A stretch of 19,797 bases of DNA from an uncultured Lachnospiraceae bacterium (GCA_944376975.1 CALWEE010000006.1:1-19797), one strand, 5' to 3'; counted from the first letter of the stretch, positions 1-7,803 are shown. Numbers and translations are program-made. Notes: generated by a model from the sequence alone, not told the origin.

Positions 1-618
1 GGCGTCGAGCTGACGAAGGAACAGGTCCGTCAGTATTCGGCCATCAATGAAAAATGCTGGAAAATGCTGGAACAGGGGTTAGCCACCCGGGAAGAGATCC
101 TTGTGCGCCGTTTCGTGGAATTTCTTTCCGCCCTCGGCCGGACCGGGATCGATCCGGAACGGATCAAGGAGATGTACGAAGCCCGGCTGGGCGATGTGTA
201 CTTTTTTGAACCGGGTTCGCCGGATATCTGCCGGCGGCTTTCAGGAAAAGCGCGCCAGTATATCGTGACCAACGGGACGGAGCATGTCCAGAGACGGAAA
301 CTGGCCCATTCCGGCCTCGGGGCGTTTATGGACGGCGTGTTCATATCCCAGGCCATCGGCGCGACCAAACCGGACAAAGCGTTTTTTGACACGTGCGCGG
401 CAGCCATACCAGGCTATAAAAAAGAAGAAACGATCATCATCGGCGATTCCCTCAGCAGCGACATGGAAGGCGGGAATCGGGCGGGCATCCTGTGCGGCTG
501 GTACAATCCCCAAAGACAGCCCCTTCCGGCAGATATACGGATCGACTACGATCTTTCCAGCCTGGATGAAGTGGAAGCGATCGTGACGGGGGACGGCCCT
601 TCGGGAGCGTTTAGATGA
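1..618 (+). CDS. YjjG-type HAD pyrimidine nucleotidase, 5'-truncated by the window
   Basis: The reading frame is open from base 1, giving 205 residues. About 25 N-terminal residues, including the catalytic DxD motif I, lie outside the window. HAD motif II is seen as VTNG (Thr at about residue 90 of the fragment), motif III as the Lys of ATKPDK (about 123) and motif IV as IIIGDSLSSDMEGG (Asp at about 149 and 154). The cap-region pattern and the C-terminal WYNP...LSSLDEVE segment resemble YjjG/YfnB, cytosolic phosphatases that dephosphorylate non-canonical pyrimidine nucleotides. The exact substrate is inferred. The stop overlaps the MATE start (ATGA), so the two genes are probably translated together. 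Codon use is GC-rich, with many CGG and GGC codons, unlike the ribosomal genes downstream. Confidence 0.88.
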   Translation, partial: GVELTKEQVRQYSAINEKCWKMLEQGLATREEILVRRFVEFLSALGRTGIDPERIKEMYEARLGDVYFFEPGSPDICRRLSGKARQYIVTNGTEHVQRRKLAHSGLGAFMDGVFISQAIGATKPDKAFFDTCAAAIPGYKKEETIIIGDSLSSDMEGGNRAGILCGWYNPQRQPLPADIRIDYDLSSLDEVEAIVTGDGPSGAFR

Positions 619-1931
619 CAGAACAGACACGGCATGAGAACATCGCGTTCGCGTTGGTAAAGTTCAGCCTTCCCCTGATCCTGGCCGGGATCTTGCAGCA
701 GCTTTACAACTGGGCGGACGCCTTTATCGTGGGCAATGTGGACGGCGAGCTGTCCCTGGCCGCGGTGGGCGCCACCACAAGCGTCATCAATTTTTATATA
801 CTGACGATCACAGGGTTCACCCTGGGACTGTCCATTTTTTTTGCCCAAAGATACGGGAGCGGAGAGACGGGGGCGATCCCCCGGATACTGTCCACCTTTT
901 CTTTGATCCTGGGCGCGGTGTTTTTGGCCCTGTCGGCGGCGGGTTTCGCGCTGGCGCCGGCCATACTCCGGGCGATGGACACATCGGCCGATATCATCGG
1001 TCTGTCGGAAGGGTATCTTCGGATCGTCTTTTTGGGCATCCCGTTCCTGGCCGTGTACAATGTGTTCGCGGCGGCCCTTCGGGGGCTTGGGGACAGCCGG
1101 ACGCCGTTTCTGGCGGTGCTTTTGTCCGCGGCGATCAACGTGGCCCTGGATATATGGTTCGTGGCGGCGCTGGACTGGAACGTTCAGGGGGCAGCGGCGG
1201 CGACAGTCATCTCCCAGGCGGCCATGACCCTGTTCCTGGTGATATACAGCAGAAAAAAATATCCCCTCCTGCGGTTCGCGCTGAAGGGAAAGTGGTTTGA
1301 TAAACAAATATTTTTACAGGGCGTCCGCCTTGGCATGCCGCCCATGATCCAATCCAGCGTCCATGCCTTCGGCAGCCTGATCCTCCAGAATTTCATGAAC
1401 GGTTTCGGCAGCCGGACCGTCGCGGCGATCACCACCGCCTACCGGGTGGATACCATCGTCATATTGCCGATGACCAATCTGGGAGCGGGTATTTCGACCA
1501 TGGTGGCGCAAAGCTATGGCGCCGGGGACCGGAAACGGATCCGGAAGATCTTTGGCGTAGGCTCGGCCCTGATGGCCGGCGTGTCGCTTTTGATGACCGC
1601 TCTGGTCATACCCTTCGGCGGCCGGCTCATTGCCCTTTTCGGGGCGGGGCCGGAAGTGGTGGACATCGGCAGCCGTTTCTTTGTCCGGCTGTCCGCCTTT
1701 TATATCGTATACGGCCTGGCGACAGCCATAAGAGGCTATATCGAAGGGCTGGGCGACGTGGCCTGTTCCAGCCTGATCGGCATTGCCGCGCTGTTCATCC
1801 GGATCGCCGCGTCCTATATGGGCGCAGCCTTTTTCGGCAATATGATCATTGCCTACGCGGAGGACTTTTCCTGGGTATGCCTGCTGATCTTTTATATCCT
1901 GCGGGCGTTTAGGAAACGGGAGAAAGGGTGA
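615..1931 (+). CDS. MATE family multidrug efflux transporter
   Basis: This 438-residue protein is hydrophobic throughout with about twelve predicted membrane segments, the usual size and topology of MATE exporters, which expel cationic drugs or metabolites using a Na+ or H+ gradient at the inner membrane. It shows two pseudo-repeated halves (about 10-200 and 235-420). Family-type motifs include LQQLYNWADAFIVG near the N-terminus, the ALRGLGDSRTP loop at about 154-164 and a matching IRGYIEGLGD in the second half. The ATG lies in the preceding gene's stop (ATGA overlap) with GGGAG 7 bases upstream. The drug or metabolite exported cannot be read from the sequence. The gene ends only 6 bases from the convergent methyltransferase. 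Confidence 0.93.
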   Translation: MTEQTRHENIAFALVKFSLPLILAGILQQLYNWADAFIVGNVDGELSLAAVGATTSVINFYILTITGFTLGLSIFFAQRYGSGETGAIPRILSTFSLILGAVFLALSAAGFALAPAILRAMDTSADIIGLSEGYLRIVFLGIPFLAVYNVFAAALRGLGDSRTPFLAVLLSAAINVALDIWFVAALDWNVQGAAAATVISQAAMTLFLVIYSRKKYPLLRFALKGKWFDKQIFLQGVRLGMPPMIQSSVHAFGSLILQNFMNGFGSRTVAAITTAYRVDTIVILPMTNLGAGISTMVAQSYGAGDRKRIRKIFGVGSALMAGVSLLMTALVIPFGGRLIALFGAGPEVVDIGSRFFVRLSAFYIVYGLATAIRGYIEGLGDVACSSLIGIAALFIRIAASYMGAAFFGNMIIAYAEDFSWVCLLIFYILRAFRKREKG

Positions 1932-1937
1932 GCCGGT

Positions 1938-2816
1938 CTACCGTTCCCATCGGCCGGAGGCGCCGCAGGGCAGGATAAGGCCGCTTTCCGTTACGGGCAG
2001 GCCGATCTCGTCGGAAACCACATGGCCGCCGAACCGGGGCGCGAGCTGGGCGGAGAGCATGTAGGTCAGAACGGCTGGCTGAAGGCCGGTGGTATAAGAG
2101 TTGACAAGGAAAAACAGCGGATCTTTTGACAGAAGCCGGGCGCACAGCCGGATAAACGGATAGATGCTGTCTTCGATCTTCCATATCTCGCCTTTAGGTC
2201 CCCGGCCGTAGGAGGGCGGATCCATGATGATGCCGTCGTAGGTGTTGCCCCGGCGGATCTCCCGTTCCACGAATTTGGTGCAGTCGTCCACCAGCCAGCG
2301 GATCGGAGCTTGTCCCAGACCGGAGGAACGGGCGTTTTCACTGGCCCAGTTCACCATGCCTTTGGACGCGTCCACATGGGTCACGCTGGCGCCGGCGGCC
2401 GCGGCCGCGCAGGTGGCGCCCCCTGTGTAGGCAAAAAGGTTCAGCACTTTTACCGGCCGGCCGGCTTCGCGTATGAGGCGGGAAAACCAGTCCCAGTTGA
2501 CGGCCTGTTCCGGGAAAAGCCCGGTATGTTTAAAACTGAACGGCTTCAGGTTGAACGTGAGCCGGTTGGGGATGGACGGACTCTGGTAGTGGATCTGCCA
2601 CTGCTTTGGCAGATCGAAAAACTCCCAGCTGCCGCCGCCCGAACGGCTCCGGTGATAATGGCCGTTCATCCGCTTCCAGCCGGCGTGCTTTTTCGGCGTG
2701 TCCCAGATGACCTGGGGATCCGGACGTACCAGCAGGTATTTTCCCCACCGTTCCAGTTTTTCGCCGGCAGATGTATCGATAACTTCATAATCTTTCCAAT
2801 AGGTGTTGCTCCACAT
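1938..2816 (-). CDS. Class I SAM-dependent methyltransferase (COG1092/RlmI-like)
   Basis: The ATG at 2816 was chosen because AAAGGAG (2823-2829) sits 6 bases upstream; an ATG 13 codons further out has no such site. The product is 292 residues. The SAM-binding motif I is VLNLFAYTGGAT (124-135), followed by an acidic HVDAS (Asp149) and the motif IV DPPSYGRG (199-206). This is the Rossmann methyltransferase core found in the RlmI/RlmK group of rRNA methyltransferases. It lacks the N-terminal PUA domain of true RlmI, so the target (rRNA, protein or small molecule) is unassigned. It is convergent with the MATE gene and divergent from rpsJ. Codon use is GC-rich like the two genes to its left. Confidence 0.88.
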   Translation of the reverse strand: MWSNTYWKDYEVIDTSAGEKLERWGKYLLVRPDPQVIWDTPKKHAGWKRMNGHYHRSRSGGGSWEFFDLPKQWQIHYQSPSIPNRLTFNLKPFSFKHTGLFPEQAVNWDWFSRLIREAGRPVKVLNLFAYTGGATCAAAAAGASVTHVDASKGMVNWASENARSSGLGQAPIRWLVDDCTKFVEREIRRGNTYDGIIMDPPSYGRGPKGEIWKIEDSIYPFIRLCARLLSKDPLFFLVNSYTTGLQPAVLTYMLSAQLAPRFGGHVVSDEIGLPVTESGLILPCGASGRWER

Positions 2817-2878
2817 AGCGCGCTCCTTTGTTTTATATAGCGATGTCCCGATCAAAAAAGCAGGACCGGGTTTTATAC

Positions 2879-2887
2879 ATCATAGCA
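2879..2887 (-). promoter_or_regulatory. Possible extended -10 promoter for the methyltransferase gene
   Basis: On the minus strand the sequence reads TGC-TATGAT, which fits an extended -10 (TGn followed by a near-TATAAT hexamer). It lies about 63 bases upstream of the methyltransferase ATG. No good -35 hexamer is seen 16-18 bases further up, so it would rely on the TGn element. Inference from pattern only. Confidence 0.4.
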
Positions 2888-3046
2888 TGAAACCGGAAGG
2901 ATGACCAGAAGTAAATGTGGGTCGGGAAAGGCAGATACACTTTATATAGTAGAAACCCGGATAAAAAGGACACGGCGCGGGAAAAACGTGTCATCCTGCA
3001 CAAAAAACGGATGGAAAATTCGTGAAAAATCTAAGAAGATCACATT
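2888..3046. other. Divergent intergenic stretch without a gene
   Basis: Both strands are broken by stops and no credible start plus ribosome binding site is present. The only clear structure is a short inverted repeat, GACACG (2969-2974) with CGTGTC (2987-2992), around a 12-base loop and without a T-tract. It lies upstream of the rpsJ promoter and its role is unknown. Confidence 0.5.
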
Positions 3047-3094
3047 GAAAAAATAAAAAAATCGCTTGCGCGGCATTATGGAATCATGTATAAT
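3047..3094 (+). promoter_or_regulatory. Main promoter of the S10 cluster with UP-like A-tract
   Basis: TTGCGC (3066-3071) and a perfect TATAAT (3089-3094) are separated by 17 bases, the optimal sigma-A spacing. Immediately upstream (about 3047-3061) is an A-rich run typical of an UP element that binds the alpha subunit C-terminal domain. Transcription would begin near 3101, giving a leader of about 227 nt before rpsJ. The 12 bases AAAAATCGCTTG that include the start of the -35 recur at the promoter upstream of rpmJ. Confidence 0.82.
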
Positions 3095-3100
3095 AACAGT

Positions 3101-3327
3101 GTTTGTGACATTGATAGCTGTGAAGCGCGAGGTTGCCGCAGGTTGCTGCGGGTGTTCCGTGGAGCGAATGTCAAGTTAGAAAGACTGGCGACAAGTCACT
3201 GTACAGCAAGGAACCATCTGTGAGGAACAGAGATGACGTGTGAGACAGAACAGGATACACACGGGAGAGTGTACAGTCACCGCTTGTCGTACTGAATGGA
3301 AAGTGCGAAAAGGAGGCGACTTTTTTT
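3101..3327 (+). promoter_or_regulatory. Structured 5' leader RNA of the S10 cluster
   Basis: There is no gene here, but pairing is extensive. TGACATT (3106-3112) pairs with AATGTCA (3167-3173) and encloses CCGCAG-GTTG-CTGCGG (3136-3151). A second domain closes with GACAAG (3190-3195)/CTTGTC (3283-3288) and ACTGTAC (3198-3204)/GTACAGT (3271-3277). Inside it are a CATCTGT/ACAG-AGATG hairpin (3215-3235) and CGTGTG/CACACG (3237-3242, 3258-3263). The position and branching suit an autoregulatory ribosomal protein leader. L4 regulates the S10 leader in gamma-proteobacteria, but the ligand here is unknown. Confidence 0.7.
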
Positions 3328-3645
3328 ATGGCAAGTCAGGTAATGAGAATCACGCTTAAGGCGTACGATCACAAGCTGATCGATCAGAGTGCTTCGAAGA
3401 TCATCGAAACTGTAAAAAAGACGGGAAGTAAAGTGAGCGGCCCCGTGCCACTCCCCACAAAACGCGAAGTGGTGACCATCTTGAGAGCGGTCCACAAATA
3501 TAAAGATTCCCGCGAGCAGTTCGAGCAGAGAACACACAAAAGACTGATCGACATCATCACGCCGACCCAGAAAACGGTTGACGCGTTATCCAGACTGGAG
3601 ATGCCGGCCGGTGTCTACATCGACATCAAGATGAAAGCAAAATAA
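3328..3645 (+). CDS. rpsJ: 30S ribosomal protein S10 (NusE)
   Basis: The 105-residue product has the usual S10 length. It carries the signature stretch around [19 protein letters not shown] (41-59) followed by [12 protein letters not shown], the loop that enters the 30S head. S10 also acts as NusE in transcription antitermination through NusB. The ATG is preceded by GGAGG (3312-3316), with an 11-base spacer ending in seven T residues. It is the first gene of the cluster, behind its own promoter and structured leader. A 112-base gap separates it from rplC. Confidence 0.99.
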   Translation: MASQVMRITLKAYDHKLIDQSASKIIETVKKTGSKVSGPVPLPTKREVVTILRAVHKYKDSREQFEQRTHKRLIDIITPTQKTVDALSRLEMPAGVYIDIKMKAK

Positions 3646-3706
3646 TAATGGTAATAATCCTTAGGTATTGGGTTGATATAAAGGATCCTCAATGCGTCTA
3701 GGATGA

Positions 3707-3723
3707 TTGCACAGCATGTGTAA
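3707..3723 (+). other. Hairpin in the rpsJ-rplC spacer
   Basis: TTGCACA and TGTGTAA form a 7-bp stem (one G-U pair) around a GCA loop. It lies 17 bases before the rplC Shine-Dalgarno (3741-3748). A weaker ATCCT/AGGAT pairing (3685-3689, 3700-3704) precedes it. There is no T-tract, so it is not a terminator; a role in RNA stability or translation of rplC is possible. Confidence 0.4.
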
Positions 3724-3757
3724 TCCGCTGTAGATTTTATAGGAGGTGCATTTCTCA

Positions 3758-4387
3758 ATGAAGAAAGCGATTTTAGCGACAAAAGTCGGAATGACTCAGA
3801 TTTTCAATGAAGACGGCGTTTTGACTCCTGTAACAGTTCTTCAGGCCGGACCGTGTGTGGTAACACAGGTCAAAACGGTTGAAAACGACGGTTACAGCGC
3901 GGTCCAGGTCGGCTTCGGCGATATCCGCGAGAAACTGGTGAACAAACCGAAAAAAGGACATTTCACGAAAGCGGAAGTTGCTCCCAAGAGATTCCTGAAA
4001 GAGTTCAGACTTGAAGACGCCGAGTCTTACAAAGTGGGCCAGGAGATCAAAGCCGATGTATTTGCCGCGGGCGACAAGATCGACGCTACGGCCAAATCCA
4101 AAGGTAAAGGATACCAGGGCGCTATCAAGAGACACGGACAGTCCAGAGGACCGATGACTCATGGTTCCAAATACCACAGACATGCCGGTTCCAATGGTTC
4201 CGCTACCACACCGGGCCGCGTGTTCAAGGGCAAAAAGATGGCCGGACACATGGGCGCTGTCAGAGTGACCGTTCAGAATCTGGAAGTTGTCAGAGTAGAC
4301 GCTGACAAGAACCTGATCCTTGTCAAAGGCGCTGTGCCGGGACCGAAAAAATCTTTAGTAATGCTGAAGGAATCAACCAAAGCGTAA
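3758..4387 (+). CDS. rplC: 50S ribosomal protein L3
   Basis: The start is the ATG at 3758, 9 bases after AGGAGGTG (3741-3748); an in-frame GTG at 3746 is part of that ribosome binding site. The protein is 209 residues, normal for bacterial L3. It begins [16 protein letters not shown] and has the long internal loop rich in Gly, Arg and His (about 126-165, including [18 protein letters not shown] and [13 protein letters not shown]) that reaches toward the peptidyl transferase centre. L3 is an early assembly protein binding the 3' end of 23S rRNA. It is followed after 28 bases by rplD. Confidence 0.99.
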   Translation: MKKAILATKVGMTQIFNEDGVLTPVTVLQAGPCVVTQVKTVENDGYSAVQVGFGDIREKLVNKPKKGHFTKAEVAPKRFLKEFRLEDAESYKVGQEIKADVFAAGDKIDATAKSKGKGYQGAIKRHGQSRGPMTHGSKYHRHAGSNGSATTPGRVFKGKKMAGHMGAVRVTVQNLEVVRVDADKNLILVKGAVPGPKKSLVMLKESTKA

Positions 4388-4415
4388 TGCTTTGTGAGGA
4401 AGGAGGACGTTACAG

Positions 4416-5036
4416 ATGGCAAAAGTATCTGTTTACAATATGGAAGGCAACCAGATCGGCGAAATCGAGCTGAATGACGCTGTGTTCGGTGTTGAGATCA
4501 ACGAACATCTGATGCACATGGCCGTTGTCAGTCATCTTGCCGGAAAACGCCAGGGCACACAGAGTGCCAAAACACGTTCCGAAGTGAGCGGCGGCGGAAA
4601 GAAACCGTGGAGACAGAAAGGAACAGGTCACGCGAGACAGGGTTCCACAAGAGCTCCCCAGTGGAAAGGCGGCGGCGTAGTATTCGCTCCGAAGCCCAGA
4701 GATTATACGATCAAGCTGAACAAGAAAGAAAAGAGACTGGCGCTGAAATCCGCGCTCACATCCAGAGTGAACGAGAACAAACTCATCGTTGTAGACGCTC
4801 TGAAGATGGACGAGATCAAGACAAAGAACTTCAAAGCGGTCCTGGATGGCCTGAAAGTTTCCAAAGCGCTTGTTGTGCTTGACAAAGACAATCAGAACGT
4901 TATCATGTCCGCGAAGAACATCCCGGATGTGAAGACAGCTTATACAAATACCATCAACACATACGACGTGCTGAAATACGATACGGTCGTTATCGATAAA
5001 GGCGTTGTAGGAGCGATCGAGGAGGTATACGCGTAA
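4416..5036 (+). CDS. rplD: 50S ribosomal protein L4
   Basis: The protein is 206 residues, standard for L4. The tunnel-lining extended loop is seen at about 44-90, with [19 protein letters not shown] and the downstream [16 protein letters not shown]4 binds 23S rRNA domain I, shapes the exit tunnel and, in enterobacteria, represses its own operon. Whether this L4 binds the rpsJ leader here is inference. The start follows GGAGG (about 4402) after the L3 stop. The stop TAA (5034-5036) shares one base with the rplW ATG. Confidence 0.99.
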   Translation: MAKVSVYNMEGNQIGEIELNDAVFGVEINEHLMHMAVVSHLAGKRQGTQSAKTRSEVSGGGKKPWRQKGTGHARQGSTRAPQWKGGGVVFAPKPRDYTIKLNKKEKRLALKSALTSRVNENKLIVVDALKMDEIKTKNFKAVLDGLKVSKALVVLDKDNQNVIMSAKNIPDVKTAYTNTINTYDVLKYDTVVIDKGVVGAIEEVYA

Positions 5037-5335
5037 TGGCTGATATTAGATATTATGACGTGATCCTTAAACCGGTGATCACAGAAAAAAGCATGAATCA
5101 GATGTCTGAAAAGAAATATACCTTCCTGGTACACCCGCAGGCGACAAAAAGCCAGGTCAAAGAAGCGGTTGAGAAGATGTTCGAAGGCACGAAAGTGGCC
5201 AGCGTCAACACCATGAACTGCGAAGGCAAGAACAGACGCCGCGGCATGATCACAGGAAAGACCGCGAAGACAAAGAAAGCGATCGTTAAACTGACTGAGG
5301 ACAGCAAAGACATCGAAATCTTCGAGGGCTTATAA
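5036..5335 (+). CDS. rplW: 50S ribosomal protein L23
   Basis: The protein is 99 residues and begins [19 protein letters not shown], the conserved N-terminal signature of L23. L23 sits at the tunnel exit and docks trigger factor, SRP and the translocon. GGAGG (5021-5025) lies inside the end of rplD and the start codon overlaps its stop (TAATG), so translation is probably coupled. The last bases of the gene, including TAA, coincide with the start of the first 38-base intergenic repeat (5331-5368). Confidence 0.99.
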   Translation: MADIRYYDVILKPVITEKSMNQMSEKKYTFLVHPQATKSQVKEAVEKMFEGTKVASVNTMNCEGKNRRRGMITGKTAKTKKAIVKLTEDSKDIEIFEGL

Positions 5336-5368
5336 GACTTGCTGAAAGCAAGCGACAGCGCGGCTTGA
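5331..5368 (+). repeat. Intergenic repeat, copy 1 (38 bases)
   Basis: This 38-base segment is identical to 5392-5429, with a 61-base period. It starts inside the rplW stop codon region (TATAA). It holds a small hairpin, CTTGC-TGAAA-GCAAG, and ends in CTTGA, leading into GAGTTTAG (5367-5374) and GGGAAC. Diverged relatives occur in the rpsH-rplF spacer. Confidence 0.9.
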
Positions 5369-5391
5369 GTTTAGCTGAGGGAACCTACCCG

Positions 5392-5429
5392 TATAAGACT
5401 TGCTGAAAGCAAGCGACAGCGCGGCTTGA
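5392..5429 (+). repeat. Intergenic repeat, copy 2 (38 bases)
   Basis: Identical over 38 bases to 5331-5368, including the CTTGC-TGAAA-GCAAG hairpin. The two copies are separated by 23 bases. What follows copy 2 (AGCTTAGTCGGAGCCCGTTCC) is only a loose match to what follows copy 1, so the tandem duplication is exact in its first 38 bases and diverged after that. Confidence 0.9.
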
Positions 5430-5460
5430 AGCTTAGTCGGAGCCCGTTCCCGGATCGGAT

Positions 5461-5493
5461 GAAAACAACGGCAGAGTTTTTCTGTCGGTTTTC
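5461..5493 (+). terminator. Terminator-like or attenuator hairpin before rplB
   Basis: GAAAAC (5461-5466) pairs with GTTTTC (5488-5493) and CGGCAGA (5469-5475) with TCTGTCG (5481-5487, one G-U), with AA unpaired on one side and a GTTTT loop. The arrangement of A-tract, GC stem and T-tract resembles an intrinsic terminator, but only four T residues follow the stem. All downstream ribosomal genes must still be made, so partial termination or RNA processing is more likely than a full stop. No promoter is evident between here and rplB. Confidence 0.4.
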
Positions 5494-5581
5494 TCATGAC
5501 ACACCCGGGGGCATTGAAACATTAAATTAAACGCACTGAAGCGTGACAATAAATCAGAGACACTTGAAAGGAGTGAAGATA

Positions 5582-6424
5582 ATGGGTATCAAAACCTATA
5601 ACCCATATACACCTTCCAGAAGACATATGACCGGATCTGATTTCGCCGAGATCACAAAATCCACTCCGGAGAAATCATTGATCGTTAAAAAGAAAAAAAC
5701 AGCCGGCCGCAACAACCAGGGTAAGATCACAGTCAGACATCATGGCGGCGGCGCGAAGAAAAAATACAGGATCGTCGATTTCAAGAGAAATAAAGACGGT
5801 ATCCCGGCTACAGTAAAAGCCATCGAATACGATCCCAACAGAACGGCGAACATCGCCCTGATCTGTTACGCGGATGGCCAGTATTCCTACATCATCGCTC
5901 CCAACGGATTAAAAGTGGGCATGAAAGTCATGAACGGACCGGAAGCCGAAGTCAGAGTCGGCAACTGCCTGCCTCTTTCCGAGATCCCCGTAGGTACGAT
6001 GATCCACAACATCGAGCTCTATCCGGGCAAGGGTGGACAGCTTGTCCGTTCCGCCGGAAACGCCGCTCAGCTTATGGCCAAAGAAGGCAAATACGCCACG
6101 CTTAGATTACCCTCCGGTGAGATGAGAATGGTTCCGATAAACGGCCGCGCGACGATCGGTCAGGTCGGCAACACCGATCATGAGCTGATCAACATCGGTA
6201 AAGCAGGACGTAAACGTCACATGGGCATCCGCCCGACAGTCCGCGGTTCCGTTATGAACCCCAATGACCATCCGCACGGCGGTGGTGAAGGCCGCGCTCC
6301 GATCGGACGCTCCGGACCGATGACTCCGTGGGGCAAACCCGCGCTGGGTCTGAAGACGCGTAAGAAGAACAAGAAATCCAATAAGTTGATCGTTCGTAGA
6401 AGAAACGGCAGCGTGATCAAATAA
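5582..6424 (+). CDS. rplB: 50S ribosomal protein L2
   Basis: The ATG at 5582 follows AAAGGAG (5567-5573) by 8 bases and gives the family start [14 protein letters not shown]; an in-frame ATG 13 codons earlier lacks support. The 280-residue protein is normal length. The functional C-terminal segment [17 protein letters not shown] (222-238) contains His230, equivalent to the E. coli His229 needed for peptidyl transferase activity. L2 is a primary 23S rRNA binder and is needed for subunit association. It begins a new run of tightly packed genes after the repeat-containing 246-base spacer. Confidence 0.99.
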   Translation: MGIKTYNPYTPSRRHMTGSDFAEITKSTPEKSLIVKKKKTAGRNNQGKITVRHHGGGAKKKYRIVDFKRNKDGIPATVKAIEYDPNRTANIALICYADGQYSYIIAPNGLKVGMKVMNGPEAEVRVGNCLPLSEIPVGTMIHNIELYPGKGGQLVRSAGNAAQLMAKEGKYATLRLPSGEMRMVPINGRATIGQVGNTDHELINIGKAGRKRHMGIRPTVRGSVMNPNDHPHGGGEGRAPIGRSGPMTPWGKPALGLKTRKKNKKSNKLIVRRRNGSVIK

Positions 6425-6442
6425 TCTAAGGAGGTAGAACTC

Positions 6443-6724
6443 ATGGCCAGATCATTAAAAAAAGGACCATTCGCAGATGAAAGCTTACTTAAAAAAGTAG
6501 ATGCGATGAATGCGTCAGGAGATAAATCCGTAATCAAGACATGGTCCCGTCGTTCCACAATCTTCCCCCAGATGGTCGGACATACGATTGCTGTGCATGA
6601 CGGAAGAAAACATGTTCCTGTATATATCACTGAAGATATGGTTGGACACAAATTAGGTGAATTTGTGGCGACACGGACATACAGAGGACACGGCAAAGAC
6701 GAGAAGAAAGCGGGAAGACGCTAA
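6443..6724 (+). CDS. rpsS: 30S ribosomal protein S19
   Basis: The 93-residue protein begins [18 protein letters not shown] and carries the conserved [19 protein letters not shown] segment (about 40-58), both diagnostic of S19. S19 sits in the 30S head with S13 and contacts the A-site finger region of the 50S. The start is preceded by AAGGAGG, and the gap to rplB is 18 bases. Confidence 0.99.
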   Translation: MARSLKKGPFADESLLKKVDAMNASGDKSVIKTWSRRSTIFPQMVGHTIAVHDGRKHVPVYITEDMVGHKLGEFVATRTYRGHGKDEKKAGRR

Positions 6725-6745
6725 TTTTGAAAGGAGGTTTTATCC

Positions 6746-7132
6746 GTGGCTAAAGGACATAGATCCCAGATCAAGAGAGAAAGAAACGCGAACAAGGACA
6801 CGCGCCCGAGCGCGAAACTGTCTTACGCGCGCGTATCCGTTCAGAAAGCGTGTTTCGTTCTTGACGCAATCAGAGGCAAGGATGTAAGATCAGCATTGGC
6901 AATTTTGGCATACAACCCAAGATATGCTTCAAGTTTAATAGAGAAATTATTGAAATCCGCCATCGCCAACGCGGAGAACAACAATGGCATGAACGTGGAA
7001 AATCTTTACGTAGAAGAGTGCTACGCGAACAAAGGACCGACAATGAAGCGGATCCGGCCGAGAGCGCAGGGCAGGGCTTACAGGATCGAAAAGAGAACAA
7101 GCCATATCACGATCGTGCTGAATGAAAGATAA
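6746..7132 (+). CDS. rplV: 50S ribosomal protein L22
   Basis: A GTG start at 6746 follows AAAGGAGG by a normal spacing and gives a 128-residue product. The globular domain ([23 protein letters not shown]) is followed by the long beta-hairpin (about 85-108, including [18 protein letters not shown]) that lines the exit tunnel next to L4. Mutations in that hairpin give macrolide resistance in other bacteria; nothing unusual is seen here. The gap to rpsC is 14 bases. Confidence 0.99.
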   Translation: MAKGHRSQIKRERNANKDTRPSAKLSYARVSVQKACFVLDAIRGKDVRSALAILAYNPRYASSLIEKLLKSAIANAENNNGMNVENLYVEECYANKGPTMKRIRPRAQGRAYRIEKRTSHITIVLNER

Positions 7133-7146
7133 TAAGGAGGAGAATC

Positions 7147-7803
7147 ATGGGACAGAAAGTTAATCCTCACGGCCTGAGAGTAGGCATCATTAAGGATTGG
7201 GACTCAAGATGGTATGCAGAAGCTGATTTCGCCGATAACCTTGTTGAAGACTATGAGATCAGAAAATACCTGAAAAAGAGATTATATAATTCCGGCATTG
7301 CCAAGATCGAGATCGAGAGAGCGTCTGACAGACTGAAGATCATCGTATACACAGCCAAACCGGGCGTTGTCATCGGTAAAGGCGGCTCCGAGATCGAGAA
7401 GGTAAAAGCTGAAGTCCAGAAGTTCACGAGCAAAAAACTGTTCATGGACATCAAAGAAGTAAAAAGACCTGAGAAAAACGCTCAGCTCGTTGCTGAAAAT
7501 ATCGCGGCTCAGCTGGAAAACCGTATTTCCTTCCGCCGTGCCATGAAATCCGCGATGCAGAGAACCATGAGAGCCGGCTGCCTTGGCATCAAGACATCCG
7601 TATCCGGCCGTCTTGGCGGCGCCGATATGGCCCGTACAGAGTTCTACAGCGAAGGCACGATCCCGCTTCAGACACTGAGAGCGGACATCGACTACGGCTT
7701 CGCGGAAGCAGACACAACTTACGGTAAACTGGGTGTCAAAACATGGATCTACCATGGTGAAGTGCTTCCAGTGAAAGATTCCAAGGAAGGGAGCGATAAA
7801 TAA
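7147..7803 (+). CDS. rpsC: 30S ribosomal protein S3
   Basis: The 218-residue protein begins [13 protein letters not shown], the S3 signature. A KH RNA-binding domain has its GxxG loop at GKGG (77-80). The C-terminal domain includes [13 protein letters not shown] (about 154-166). S3 lies at the mRNA entry channel of the 30S and helps the helicase activity there. AAGGAGG precedes the ATG. The stop TAA shares its last base with the rplP start. Confidence 0.99.
   Translation: MGQKVNPHGLRVGIIKDWDSRWYAEADFADNLVEDYEIRKYLKKRLYNSGIAKIEIERASDRLKIIVYTAKPGVVIGKGGSEIEKVKAEVQKFTSKKLFMDIKEVKRPEKNAQLVAENIAAQLENRISFRRAMKSAMQRTMRAGCLGIKTSVSGRLGGADMARTEFYSEGTIPLQTLRADIDYGFAEADTTYGKLGVKTWIYHGEVLPVKDSKEGSDK

Noticed and set aside
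546..1307. 253-codon open frame on the minus strand
   Set aside because: It lies opposite the MATE gene and has a low-complexity Arg, Gln and Gly-rich translation typical of the antisense of GC-rich membrane-protein codons. No ribosome binding site or family match.
1920..1950. Bidirectional terminator between the convergent MATE and methyltransferase genes
   Set aside because: Only 6 bases separate the stops and I find no stem followed by a T-run there.
2310..2840. 176-codon plus-strand frame opposite the methyltransferase
   Set aside because: The minus strand carries clear SAM methyltransferase motifs and a good ribosome binding site; this frame is its antisense.
3234..3294. Short leader-peptide candidate (starting MTCETEQ) in the rpsJ leader
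   Set aside because: No ribosome binding site, overlaps paired stems, and no run of codons that would suggest attenuation.
5331..5429. Two 38-base direct repeats with a 23-base spacer, resembling a minimal CRISPR
   Set aside because: Only two copies, spacer shorter than usual, the first copy overlaps the rplW stop codon, no cas genes nearby, and diverged relatives occur in another spacer.
5514..5550. Possible promoter (TTGAAA ... GACAAT) before rplB
   Set aside because: Spacing of about 25 bases is too long, and no alternative -10 lies at 16-18 bases.
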